The notes beneath the pieces were generated by a model. The model did not search any database and was not told the DNA's origin. It saw only the letters and a program-made list of their open reading frames with translations. 64,000 nt of DNA from Fistularia commersonii. Taxonomy: Eukaryota; Chordata; Actinopteri; Syngnathiformes; Fistulariidae. Location: the NCBI GenBank assembly GCA_037954325.1, contig JBBMNZ010000046.1, forward strand, positions 124,001 to 188,000. The letters run 5' to 3'. Made by a program: the position numbers and the translations under genes. Positions 52,371 through 63,900 of the stretch are shown here, piece after piece. Every line of letters begins with the position of its first letter. The stretch's first letter is position 1.

Positions 52371-52800
52371 TTCATCAAGCTGGTTTCTGCTGTTGAAATT
52401 TGTTGTTTAGGACATGATTCTGGACAATATATGTCAAAATCAGTGTAATCCCTTCACAGGTTCAAAAGATATAGCCATTCGTTCAAAAACTGCTTATCTT
52501 ATCGGGTTGAAGCGTTTTTGATTGAGAGTGGAAATAACTGATGGATTTCGTAAAGCTGGTTTCTGCTGTTGAAATATGTTGTTTAGGACATGATTCTGCA
52601 AAAAACATGTCAAATTCAGTGTAATCCAGCGATAAGATCAAAAGATATAGCCATTCGTGAAAAAAGTGCTTATCTCACCGAGTTGAGACGTTTCTGATTA
52701 GGAGTGGAAATAACTAATGAATTTCATCAAGCTGGTTCCCGCTGTTGAAATATGCTGTTTAGAACAAGATTCTGCACAAAACATGTCCAATTCAGTATAA

Positions 52801-54032
52801 TCCAGTGACAAGTTCAAAAGATATAGCCATTCGATCAAAAAGTGCTTATCTCACCGAGTTGAAGCATTTTTGATTCGGAGTGGAAATAACTAATGAATTT
52901 CATCAAGCTGGTTTCTGCTGTTGAAATATGTTGTTTAGGACAAGATTCTGCACAATATATGTCAACTTCAGTGAAATACCATCACAGGTTCAAAAAATAT
53001 AGCCATTCGTTCAAAAATTGCTTATCTCACCAAGTTGAAGAGTTTTTGATTAGTATTGGAAATAACTTTTGAATTTCATCACGCTGGTTTCTGCTCGTGA
53101 AATTTGTTGTTTAGGACATGATTCTGCACACTATATGTCAAATTCAGTGAAATCCCATCACAGGTTCAAAAGATATAGCCATTCGTTCAAAAATTGCTTA
53201 TCTTACCAAGTTGAAGAGTTTTTGATTAGGAGCGGAAATAACTATTGAATTTCATCAAGCTGGTTTCTGCTGTGGAAATATGTTGTTTAGGACATGATTC
53301 TGCACAATATACGTCAAATTCTTGTGAGCCCATTACAGGTTGAAAGGATATAGCCATCCGTTCAAAACGTGCTTATGAGACCGAGTTAAAGCGTTTTTGA
53401 TTAGGAGTGGAAATAACTAATGGATATTATCAAGCTGGTTTCTGCTGTTGAAATATGTTGTTTATGACATAATTCTGCACAATATATGTCAAATTAAGTG
53501 TAATCCCTTCACAAGTTCAAAAGATATAGCCATTCGTTCAAAAAGTACTTATCTCACCGAGTTGAAGCGTTTTTGATTAGGAGTGGAAATAACTTTTGAA
53601 TTTCATCACGCTGGTTTCTGCTGTTGAAATATGTTGTTTAGGACATGATTCTGCACAATATATGTCAAATTCAGTGTAATCCCTTCATAGGTTCAAAAGA
53701 TATCGCCAGTCGTTCAAAAAGTACTTATCTCACCGAGTTGATGCGTTTTTGGATTCGGAGTGGAAATAATCAATGAATTTCATCAAGCTGGTTTCTGCTG
53801 TTGAAATATGTTTTTTAGGATATGATTCTGCACAATATATGTCAAATTTAGTGTAATCACATTACAGGTTCAAAAGATATAGCCATTCGTTCAAAAACTG
53901 CTTATCTTATCGGGTTGAAGCGTTTTTGATTGAGAGTGGAAATAACTAATGGATTTAATCAAGCTGGTTTCTGCTGTTGAAATATGTTGTTTAGGACATG
54001 ATTCTGCAGAACACATGTCAAATTCAGTGTAA
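52801..54032 (+). repeat. 7-monomer tandem duplication, left copy (1232 bp)
   Basis: Markers TCCAGTGACA (52801 and 54033) and CTGCTCGTGA (53091 and 54323) are both exactly 1232 bp (7x176) apart. I found no difference between the copies in the positions compared. Confidence 0.9.
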
Positions 54033-55264
54033 TCCAGTGACAAGTTCAAAAGATATAGCCATTCGATCAAAAAGTGCTTATCTCACCGAGTTGAAGCATT
54101 TTTGATTCGGAGTGGAAATAACTAATGAATTTCATCAAGCTGGTTTCTGCTGTTGAAATATGTTGTTTAGGACAAGATTCTGCACAATATATGTCAACTT
54201 CAGTGAAATACCATCACAGGTTCAAAAAATATAGCCATTCGTTCAAAAATTGCTTATCTCACCAAGTTGAAGAGTTTTTGATTAGTATTGGAAATAACTT
54301 TTGAATTTCATCACGCTGGTTTCTGCTCGTGAAATTTGTTGTTTAGGACATGATTCTGCACACTATATGTCAAATTCAGTGAAATCCCATCACAGGTTCA
54401 AAAGATATAGCCATTCGTTCAAAAATTGCTTATCTTACCAAGTTGAAGAGTTTTTGATTAGGAGCGGAAATAACTATTGAATTTCATCAAGCTGGTTTCT
54501 GCTGTGGAAATATGTTGTTTAGGACATGATTCTGCACAATATACGTCAAATTCTTGTGAGCCCATTACAGGTTGAAAGGATATAGCCATCCGTTCAAAAC
54601 GTGCTTATGAGACCGAGTTAAAGCGTTTTTGATTAGGAGTGGAAATAACTAATGGATATTATCAAGCTGGTTTCTGCTGTTGAAATATGTTGTTTATGAC
54701 ATAATTCTGCACAATATATGTCAAATTAAGTGTAATCCCTTCACAAGTTCAAAAGATATAGCCATTCGTTCAAAAAGTACTTATCTCACCGAGTTGAAGC
54801 GTTTTTGATTAGGAGTGGAAATAACTTTTGAATTTCATCACGCTGGTTTCTGCTGTTGAAATATGTTGTTTAGGACATGATTCTGCACAATATATGTCAA
54901 ATTCAGTGTAATCCCTTCATAGGTTCAAAAGATATCGCCAGTCGTTCAAAAAGTACTTATCTCACCGAGTTGATGCGTTTTTGGATTCGGAGTGGAAATA
55001 ATCAATGAATTTCATCAAGCTGGTTTCTGCTGTTGAAATATGTTTTTTAGGATATGATTCTGCACAATATATGTCAAATTTAGTGTAATCACATTACAGG
55101 TTCAAAAGATATAGCCATTCGTTCAAAAACTGCTTATCTTATCGGGTTGAAGCGTTTTTGATTGAGAGTGGAAATAACTAATGGATTTAATCAAGCTGGT
55201 TTCTGCTGTTGAAATATGTTGTTTAGGACATGATTCTGCAGAACACATGTCAAATTCAGTGTAA
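54033..55264 (+). repeat. 7-monomer tandem duplication, right copy (1232 bp)
   Basis: Second copy of 52801-54032. The joining monomer fuses the GCAGAACACATGTC start of one type to the TGACAAGTTC ending of another. After the right copy the same start continues with its usual ending GCGACAAGATC. This locates the crossover inside TAATCCAG. Confidence 0.9.
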
Positions 55265-55370
55265 TCCAGCGACAAGATCAAAAGATATAGCCATTCGTGC
55301 AAAAAGTGCTTATCTCTACGAGTTGAAGCAATTTTGATTAGGAGTGGAAATAACTAATGAATTTCATCAT

Positions 55371-56399
55371 GTAGATTTCTACTGTTGAAATATGTATTTT
55401 AGGACAGGATTCTGCACAATATATGTCAAATTCAGTGTAATCCCTTCACAAGTTCAAAAGATATAGCCATTCGTTAAAAAAGTGCTTATCTCACCGAGTT
55501 GAAGCATTTTTGATTAGGAGTGGAAATAACTAATGAATTTCAACAAGCTGGTTTCTGCTGCTGAAATATGTTGTTTAGGACATGATTCTGCACAATATAT
55601 GTCAAATTCAGTGTAATCCCTTCATAGGTTCAAAAGAAATCGCCAGTCATTCCAAAAGAACTTATGTCACCGAGTTGAGGCGTTTTTGATTCTGAGTGGA
55701 AATAACCAATGAATTTCATCAAACTGGTTTATGCTGTTGAAATATGTTGTTTAGGAAATGATTTTGAACAATATATGTCAAATTTAGTGTAATCACATCA
55801 CAGGTTCAAAAGATATAGCCATTCGTTCAAAAAGTGCTTATCTCACCGAGTTGAAGCGTTTTTGATTAGGAGTGGAAATAACTTTTGATTTTCATCAAGC
55901 TGGTTTCTGCTGTTGAAATATGTTGTTTAGAACATGATTCTGCACAATATATGTCCAATTCAGTGTAATCCCTTCATAGGTTCAAAAGAAATCGCCAGTC
56001 ATTCCAAAAGAACTTATGTCACCGAGTTGAGGCGTTTTTGATTCTGAGTGGAAATAACCAATGAATTTCATCAAGCTGGTTTCTGCTGTTGAAATATGTT
56101 GTTTAGGACATGATTCTGCACAATATATGTCAAATTCAGTGTAATCCCTTCATAGGTTCAAAAGAAATCGCCAGTCATTCCAAAAGAACTTATGTCACCG
56201 AGTTGAGGCGTTTTTGATTCTGAGTGGAAATAACCAATGAATTTCATCAAGCTGGTTTCTGCTGTTGAAATATGTTGTTTAGGATATGATTTTGAACAAT
56301 ATATGTCAAATTTAGTGTAATCACATCACAGGTTCAAAAGATATAGCCATTCGTTCAAAAAGTGCTTATCTCACCGAGTTGAAGCGTTTTTGATTAGGA
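55371..56399 (+). repeat. Mosaic linker between blocks E and C (about 6 monomers)
   Basis: 55580-56210 matches about 46960-47450: the marker AAACTGGTTTATG is at 47099 and 55721, offset 8622 (about 49 monomers). The GATTCTGAGTGG and GATATGATTTTGAAC monomer types of block A recur here. No unique sequence. Confidence 0.75.
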
Positions 56400-58510
56400 G
56401 TGGAAATAACCAATGAATTTCATCAAGCTGGTTTCTGCTTTTGAAATATGTTGTTTAGGACATGATTCTGCAAAACACATGTCAAATTCAGTGTAATCCA
56501 GCGATAAGATCAAAAGATATAGCCATTCGTGAAAAAAGTGCTTATCTCACCGAGTTGAAGCGTTTTTGATTCGGAGTGGAAATAACTAATGAATTTCATC
56601 AAGCTGGTTTCTGCTGCTGAAATATGTTGTTTAGGATATGATTCTGCACAATATATGTCAAAGTCAGTGTAATCCCATTACAGGTTCAAAGGATATAGCC
56701 ATTCGTTCAAAAAGGACTTATCTCACCGAGTTGAAGCGTTTTTGATTAGGAGTGGAAATAACTAATGAATATCATCAAGCTGGTTTCTGCTGTTGAAATA
56801 TGTTGTTTAGGACATGATTCTGCACAATATATGTCAAATTCAGTATAATCCCTTCACAAGTTCAAAAGATATAGCCATTCGTTCAAAAAGTGCTTATCTC
56901 ACCGAGTTGAAGCGTTTTTGATTAGGAGTGGAAATAACTTTTGAATTTCATCAAGCTGGTTTCTGCTGTTGAAATATGTTGTTTAGAACATGATTCTGCA
57001 CAATTTATGTCCAATTCAGTGTAATCCCTTCATAGGTTAAAAAGAAATCGCCAGTCGTTCCAAAAGAACTTATCTCACCGAGTTGAGACGTTTCTGATTC
57101 GGAGTGGAAATAACCAATGAATTTCATCAAGCTGGTTTCTGCTGTTGAAATATGTTGTTTAGGACAAGATTCTGCACAAAATATGTCAAATTCAGTATAA
57201 TCCAGTGACAAGTTCAAAAGATATAGCCATTCGATCAAAAAGTGCTTATCTCACCGAGTTGAAGCATTTTTGATTCGGAGTGGAAATAACTAATGAATTT
57301 CATCAAGCTGGTTTCTGCTCTTGAAATTTGTTGTTTAGGACATGATTCTGGACAATATATTTCAAATTCAGTGTAATCCCATCACAGGTTCAAAAACTAT
57401 AGCCATTCATTCAAAAATTGCTTATCTCACCAAGTTGAAGAGTTTTTGATTAGTATTGGAAATAACTTTTGAATTTCATCACGCTGGTTTCTGCTCTTGA
57501 AATTTGTTGTTCAGGACATGATTCTGGACAATATATTTCAAATTCAGTGTAATCCCTTCACAAGTTCAAAAGATATAGCCATTCGTTCAAAAAGTGCTTA
57601 TCTCACCGAGTTGAAGCGTTTTTGATTAGGAGTGGAAATAACTTTTGAATTTCATCAAGCTGGTTTCTGCTGTTGAAATATGTTGTTTAGAACATGTTTT
57701 TGCACAATATATGTCAAATTCAGTGTAATCCCTTCATAGGTTCAAAAGATATCGCCAGTCGTTCCAAAAGAACTTATTTCACCGAGTTGAGGCGTTTTTG
57801 ATTCGGAGTGGAAATAACCAATGAATTTCATCAAGCTGGTTTCTGCTGTTGAAATATGTTTTTTAGGATATGATTCTGCACAATATATGTCAAATTTAGT
57901 GTAATCACATCACAGGTTCAAAATATATAGCCATTCGTTCAAAAACTGCTTATCTTATCGGGTTGAAGGGTTTTTGATTAGGATTGGAAATAACTGATGG
58001 ATTTCGTCAAGCTGGTTTCTGCTGTTGAAATATGTTGTTTAGGACATGATTCTGCAAAACACATGTCAAATTAAGTGTAATCCCGAGATAAGATCAAAAG
58101 ATATAGCCATTCGTGAAAAAAGTGCTTATCTCAACGAGTTGAAGCGTTTTTGATTCGGAGTGGAAATAACTAATGAATTTCATCAAGCTGGTTTCTGCTG
58201 TTGAAATATGTTGTTTAGGACAAGATTCTGCACAATATATGTCAAATTCAGTGAAATCCATCACAGGTTCAAAAACTATAGCCATTCGTTCAAAAATTGC
58301 TTATCTCACCAAGTTGAAGAGTTTTTGATTAGTATTGGAAATAACTAATGAATTTCATCAAGCTGGTTTCTGCTGTTGAAATTTGTTGTTTAGGACATGA
58401 TTCTGCACAATATATGTCAAATTTAGTGAAATCCCATTACAGGTTCAAAGGATATAGCCATTCGTCCAAAAAGTACTTATGTCACCAAGTTGAAGAGTTT
58501 TTGATTAGTA

Positions 58511-58674
58511 TTGGAAATAACCAATGAATTACGTCAAGCTGGTTTCTGCTGTTGAAATATGTTTTTAGGTCAAGATTCTGCACAATATATGTCATATCCA
58601 TCAAAAGTCCAAAAGATATAGCCATTCGTTCAAAAAGTGCTTAACTCACCGAGTTGAGACGTTTCTGATTAGGA
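58511..58674 (+). repeat. Short monomer (164 bp), HOR C copy 2, first
   Basis: Same deletion form. ATGTTTTTAGGTCAAG replaces ATGTTGTTAGGTCAAG, a variant shared with 63048. Confidence 0.88.
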
Positions 58675-59727
58675 GTGGAAATAACTAATGAATTTCATCA
58701 AGCTGGTTTCTGCTGTTGAAATATGTTGTTTAGGACATGATTCTGCACAATATATGTCAAATTCGTGTGAGCCCAATACAGGTTGAAAGGATATAGCCAT
58801 TCGTTCAAAACGTGCTTATGAGACTGAGTTGAAGAGTTTTTCATTAGGAGTGCAAATAGCTAATGAATTTCATCAAGCTGGTTCCTGCTGTTGAAATATG
58901 TTATTTAGGACATGATTTTGCACAAAATATGTCAAATTCAGTATAATCCAGCGACAAGTTCAAAAGATATTGCCATTCGATCAAAAAGTGCTTATCTCAC
59001 CGAGTTGAAGCGTTTTTGATTAGGAGTGGAAATAACTAATGAATTTCTACAAGCTGGTTTCTGCTGTTGAAATATGTTGTTTAGGATATGATTCTGCACA
59101 ATATATGTCAAATTCAGTGTAATCCCTTCACAAGTTCAAAAGATGTAGCCATTTGTTCAAAAAGTACTTATCTCACCGAGTTGAAGCGTTTTTGATTAGT
59201 ATTGGAAATAACTAATGAATTTCATCAAGCTGGTTTTGCTGTTGAAATATGTTGTTTAGAACATGTTTCTGCACAATATATGTCAAATTCAGTGTAATCC
59301 CTTCATAGGTTCAAAAGATATCGCCAGTCGTTCCAAAAGAACTTATCTCACCGAGTTGAGGCGTTTTTGATTCGGAGTGGAAATAACCAATGAATTTCAT
59401 CAATCTGGTTTCTGCTGTTGAAATATGTTGTTTAGGACATGATTCTGCAAAACACATGTCAAATTCAGTGTAATCCAGCGATAAGATCAAAAGATATAGC
59501 CATTCGTGAAAAAAGTGCTTATCTCACCGAGTTGAAGCGTTTTTGATTCGGAGTGGAAATAACTAATGAATTTCATCAAGCTGGTTTCTGCTGTTGAAAT
59601 ATGTTGTTTAGGAAAAGATTCTGCACAATATATGTCAAATTCAGTGAAATCCATCACAGGTTCAAAAAATATAGCCATTCATTCAAAAATTGCTTATCTC
59701 ACCAAGTTGAAGAGTTTTTGATTAGTA

Positions 59728-59894
59728 TTGGAAATAACTAATGAATTTCATCAAGCTGGTTTCCGCTGTTGTAATTTATTGTTTAGGACCTGATTCTGGA
59801 CAATATGTGTCAAATTCAGTGTAATCCCTTCACAAGTTCAAAAGATATAACCATTCGTTCAAAAAGTACTGGGTTGAAGCGTTTTTGATTAGGA
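59728..59894 (+). repeat. 167 bp monomer, HOR C copy 2
   Basis: Same 9 bp deletion and same TTGTAATTTA variant as 33899, at the expected offset of 25829. Confidence 0.85.
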
Positions 59895-60070
59895 GTGGAA
59901 ATAACTTTTGAATTTCATCTAGCTGGTTTCTGCTGTTGAAATATGTTGTTTAGGACATGATTCTGCACAATATATGTCAAATTTAGTGAAATCCCATTAC
60001 AGGTTCAAAGGATATAGTCATTCGTCCAAAAAGTACTTATGTCACCAAGTTGAAGAGTTTTTGATTAGTA

Positions 60071-60234
60071 TTGGAAATAACCAATGAATTACGTCAAGCT
60101 GGTTTCTGCTGTTGAAATATGTTGTTAGGTCAAGATTCTGCACAATATATGTCATATCCATCAAAAGTCCAAAAGATTTAGCCATTCGTTCAAAAAGTGC
60201 TTAACTCACCGAGTTGAGACGTTTCTGATTAGGA
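60071..60234 (+). repeat. Short monomer (164 bp), HOR C copy 2, second
   Basis: Same deletion form as 34242, including AAAAGATTTAGCC. Confidence 0.88.
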
Positions 60235-60936
60235 GTGTAAATAACTAATGAATTTCATTAAGCTGGTTTCTGCTGTTGAAATACGTTGTTTAGGACATGA
60301 TTCTGCACAATATATGTCAAATTCGTGTGAGCCCAATACAGGTTGAAAGGATATAGCCATTCGTTCAAAACGTGCTTATGAGACTGAGTTGAAGAGTTTT
60401 TCATTAGGAGTGCAAATAGCTAATGAATTTCATCAAGCTGGTTCCTGCTGTTGAAATATGTTGTTTAGGACATGATTCTGCACAAAATATGTCAAATTCA
60501 GTATAATCCAGCAACAAGTTCAAAAGATATTGCCATTCGATCAAAAAGTGCTTATCTCACCGAGTTGAAGCATTTTTGAATCGGAGTGGAAATAACTTTT
60601 GAATTTCATCACGCTGGTTTTTGCTGTTGAAATATGTTTTTTAGGACATGATTCTGCACAATATATGTCAAATTCAGTGTAATCCCTTCATACGTTAAAA
60701 AGATATCGCCATTCGTTAAAAAAGTACTTATCTCACCGAGTTGAAGAGTTTTTGATTAGTATTGGAAATAACTTTTGAATTTCATCAAGCTGGTTTCTGC
60801 TCTTGAAATTTGTTGTTTAGGACATGATTCTGCACAATATACGTCAAATTCTTGTGAGCCCATTACAGGTTGAAAGGATATAGCCATCCGTTCAAAACGT
60901 GCTTATGAGACCGAGTTGAAGCGTTTTTGATTAGGA

Positions 60937-63900
60937 GTGGAAATAACTAATGGATATTATCAAGCTGGTTTCTGCTTTTGAAATATGTTGTTTAGGACAT
61001 GATTCTGCAAAACACATGTCAAATTCAGTGTAATCCAGCGATAAGATCAAAAGATATAGCCATTCGTGAAAAAAGTGCTTATCTCACCGAGTTGAAGCGT
61101 TTTTGATTCGGAGTGGAAATAACTAATGAATTTCATCAAGCTGGTTTCTGCTGCTGAAATATGTTGTTTAGGATATGATTCTGCACAATATATGTCAAAG
61201 TCAGTGTAATCCCATTACAGGTTCAAAGGATATAGCCATTCGTTCAAAAAGGACTTATCTCACCGAGTTGAAGCGTTTTTGATTAGGAGTGGAAATAACT
61301 AATGAATATCATCAAGCTGGTTTCTGCTGTTGAAATATGTTGTTTAGGACATGATTCTGCACAATATATGTCAAATTCAGTATAATCCCTTCACAAGTTC
61401 AAAAGATATAGCCATTCGTTCAAAAAGTGCTTATCTCACCGAGTTGAAGCGTTTTTGATTAGGAGTGGAAATAACTTTTGAATTTCATCAAGCTGGTTTC
61501 TGCTGTTGAAATATGTTGTTTAGAACATGATTCTGCACAATTTATGTCCAATTCAGTGTAATCCCTTCATAGGTTAAAAAGAAATCGCCAGTCGTTCCAA
61601 AAGAACTTATCTCACCGAGTTGAGACGTTTCTGATTCGGAGTGGAAATAACCAATGAATTTCATCAAGCTGGTTTCTGCTGTTTAAATATGTTGTTTAGG
61701 ACAAGATTCTGCACAAAATATGTCAAATTCAGTATAATCCAGTGACAAGTTCAAAAGATATAGCCATTCGATCAAAAAGTGCTTATCTCACCGAGTTGAA
61801 GCATTTTTGATTCGGAGTGGAAATAACTAATGAATTTCATCAAGCTGGTTTCTGCTCTTGAAATTTGTTGTTTAGGACATGATTCTGGACAATATATTTC
61901 AAATTCAGTGTAATCCCATCACAGGTTCAAAAACTATAGCCATTCGTTCAAAAATTGCTTATCTCACCAAGTTGAAGAGTTTTTGATTAGTATTGGAAAT
62001 AACTTTTGAATTTCATCACGCTGGTTTCTGCTCTTGAAATTTGTTGTTCAGGACATGATTCTGGACAATATATTTCAAATTCAGTGTAATCCCTTCACAA
62101 GTTCAAAAGATATAGCCATTCGTTCAAAAAGTGCTTATCTCACCGAGTTGAAGCGTTTTTGATTAGGAGTGGAAATAACTTTTGAATTTCATCAAGCTGG
62201 TTTCTGCTGTTGAAATATGTTGTTTAGAACATGTTTTTGCACAATGTATGTCAAATTCAGTGTAATCCCTTCATAGGTTCAAAAGATATCGCCAGTCGTT
62301 CCAAAAGAACTTATTTCACCGAGTTGAGGCGTTTTTGATTCGGAGTGGAAATAACCAATGAATTTCATCAAGCTGGTTTCTGCTGTTGAAATATGTTTTT
62401 TAGGATATGATTCTGCACAATATATGTCAAATTTAGTGTAATCACATCACAGGTTCAAAATATATAGCCATTCGTTCAAAAACTGCTTATCTTATCGGGT
62501 TGAAGGGTTTTTGATTAGGATTGGAAATAACTGATGGATTTCGTCAAGCTGGTTTCTGCTGTTGAAATATGTTGTTTAGGACATGATTCTGCAAAACACA
62601 TGTCAAATTAAGTGTAATCCCGAGATAAGATCAAAAGATATAGCCATTCGTGAAAAAAGTGCTTATCTCACCGAGTTGAAGCGTTTTTGATTCGGAGTGG
62701 AAATAACTAATGAATTTCATCAAGCTGGTTTCTGCTGTTGAAATATGTTGTTTAGGACAAGATTCTGCACAATATATGTCAAATTCAGTGAAATCCATCA
62801 CAGGTTCAAAAACTATAGCCATTCGTTCAAAAATTGCTTATCTCACCAAGTTGAAGAGTTTTTGATTAGTATTGGAAATAACTAATGAATTTCATCAAGC
62901 TGGTTTCTGCTGTTGAAATTTGTTGTTTAGGACATGATTCTGCACAATATATGTCAAATTTAGTGAAATCCCATTACAGGTTCAAAGGATATAGCCATTC
63001 GTCCAAAAAGTACTTATGTCACCAAGTTGAAGAGTTTTTGATTAGTATTGGATATAACCAATGAATTACGTCAAGCTGGTTTCTGCTGTTGAAATATGTT
63101 TTTAGGTCAAGATTCTGCACAATATATGTCATATCCATCAAAAGTCCAAAAGATATAGCCATTCGTTCAAAAAGTGCTTAACTCACCGAGTTGAGACGTT
63201 TCTGATTAGGAGTGGAAATAACTAATGAATTTCATCAAGCTGGTTTCTGCTGTTGAAATATGTTGTTTAGGACATGATTCTGCACAATATATGTCAAATT
63301 CGTGTGAGCCCAATACAGGTTGAAAGGATATAGCCATTCGTTCAAAACGTGCTTATGAGACTGAGTTGAAGAGTTTTTCATTAGGAGTGCAAATAGCTAA
63401 TGAATTTCATCAAGCTGGTTCCTGCTGTTGAAATATGTTATTTAGGACATGATTTTGCACAAAATATGTCAAATTCAGTATAATCCAGCGACAAGTTCAA
63501 AAGATATTGCCATTCGATCAAAAAGTGCTTATCTCACCGAGTTGAAGCGTTTTTGATTAGGAGTGGAAATAACTAATGAATTTCTACAAGCTGGTTTCTG
63601 CTGTTGAAATATGTTGTTTAGGACATGATTCTGCACAATATATGTCAAATTCAGTGTAATCCCTTCACAAGTTCAAAAGATATAGCCATTTGTTCAAAAA
63701 GTACTTATCTCACCGAGTTGAAGCGTTTTTGATTAGTATTGGAAATAACTAATGAATTTCATCAAGCTGGTTTTGCTGTTGAAATATGTTGTTTAGAACA
63801 TGTTTCTGCACAATATATGTCAAATTCAGTGTAATCCCTTCATAGGTTCAAAAGATATCGCCAGTCGTTCCAAAAGAACTTATCTCACCGAGTTGAGGCG

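Larger units (their letters stand above)
35108..52690 (+). repeat. Block D: nested mosaic of satellite segments
   Basis: There is no single period here. Segments repeat at several offsets, all near multiples of 176 bp. The CCACCGATAA marker is at 37491, 42067, 48580 and 50867 (offsets 4576, 6513 and 2287). The TTATTAAAGC marker is at 40051 and 44980 (4929). The ATATGTACTT marker is at 41311 and 47824 (6513). The degenerate palindrome AGTATATTTCTACT marks six sites. About 35108-37440 shows no long tandem copy elsewhere that I could follow. It does hold two adjacent palindrome monomers. Confidence 0.85.
52690..55370 (+). repeat. Block E: isolated B-type segment
   Basis: The CCCGCTG monomer with ATATGCTGTTTAGAACAAG (near 52738), the GAGCGGAAATAACTATTG monomer, the ATGGATATTATC monomer and the GGATTCGG...AATAATCAATG monomer follow the order of block B and its left edge (14213-15280 and 17200-17700). 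It lies more than 23 kb from block B. Confidence 0.82.
56400..60936 (+). repeat. HOR C copy 2 (26 monomers, 4537 bp)
   Basis: It matches 30569-35107 throughout. Markers TTTATGTCCA (57004), GCCCAATACAGG (58771 and 60331) and the short monomers keep their places. It is followed directly by copy 3 at offset 4537. Confidence 0.92.

Noticed and set aside
8699..62822. Family of 63-77 codon minus-strand open frames (for example 8699-8899, 31174-31407, 32264-32455, 57005-57238)
   Set aside because: All are the same frame of the same monomer, open for little more than one monomer and recurring at HOR offsets (2636, 4537 and 25830 bp). Similarity between them is repeat similarity, not protein conservation. 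No start context or domain was seen.
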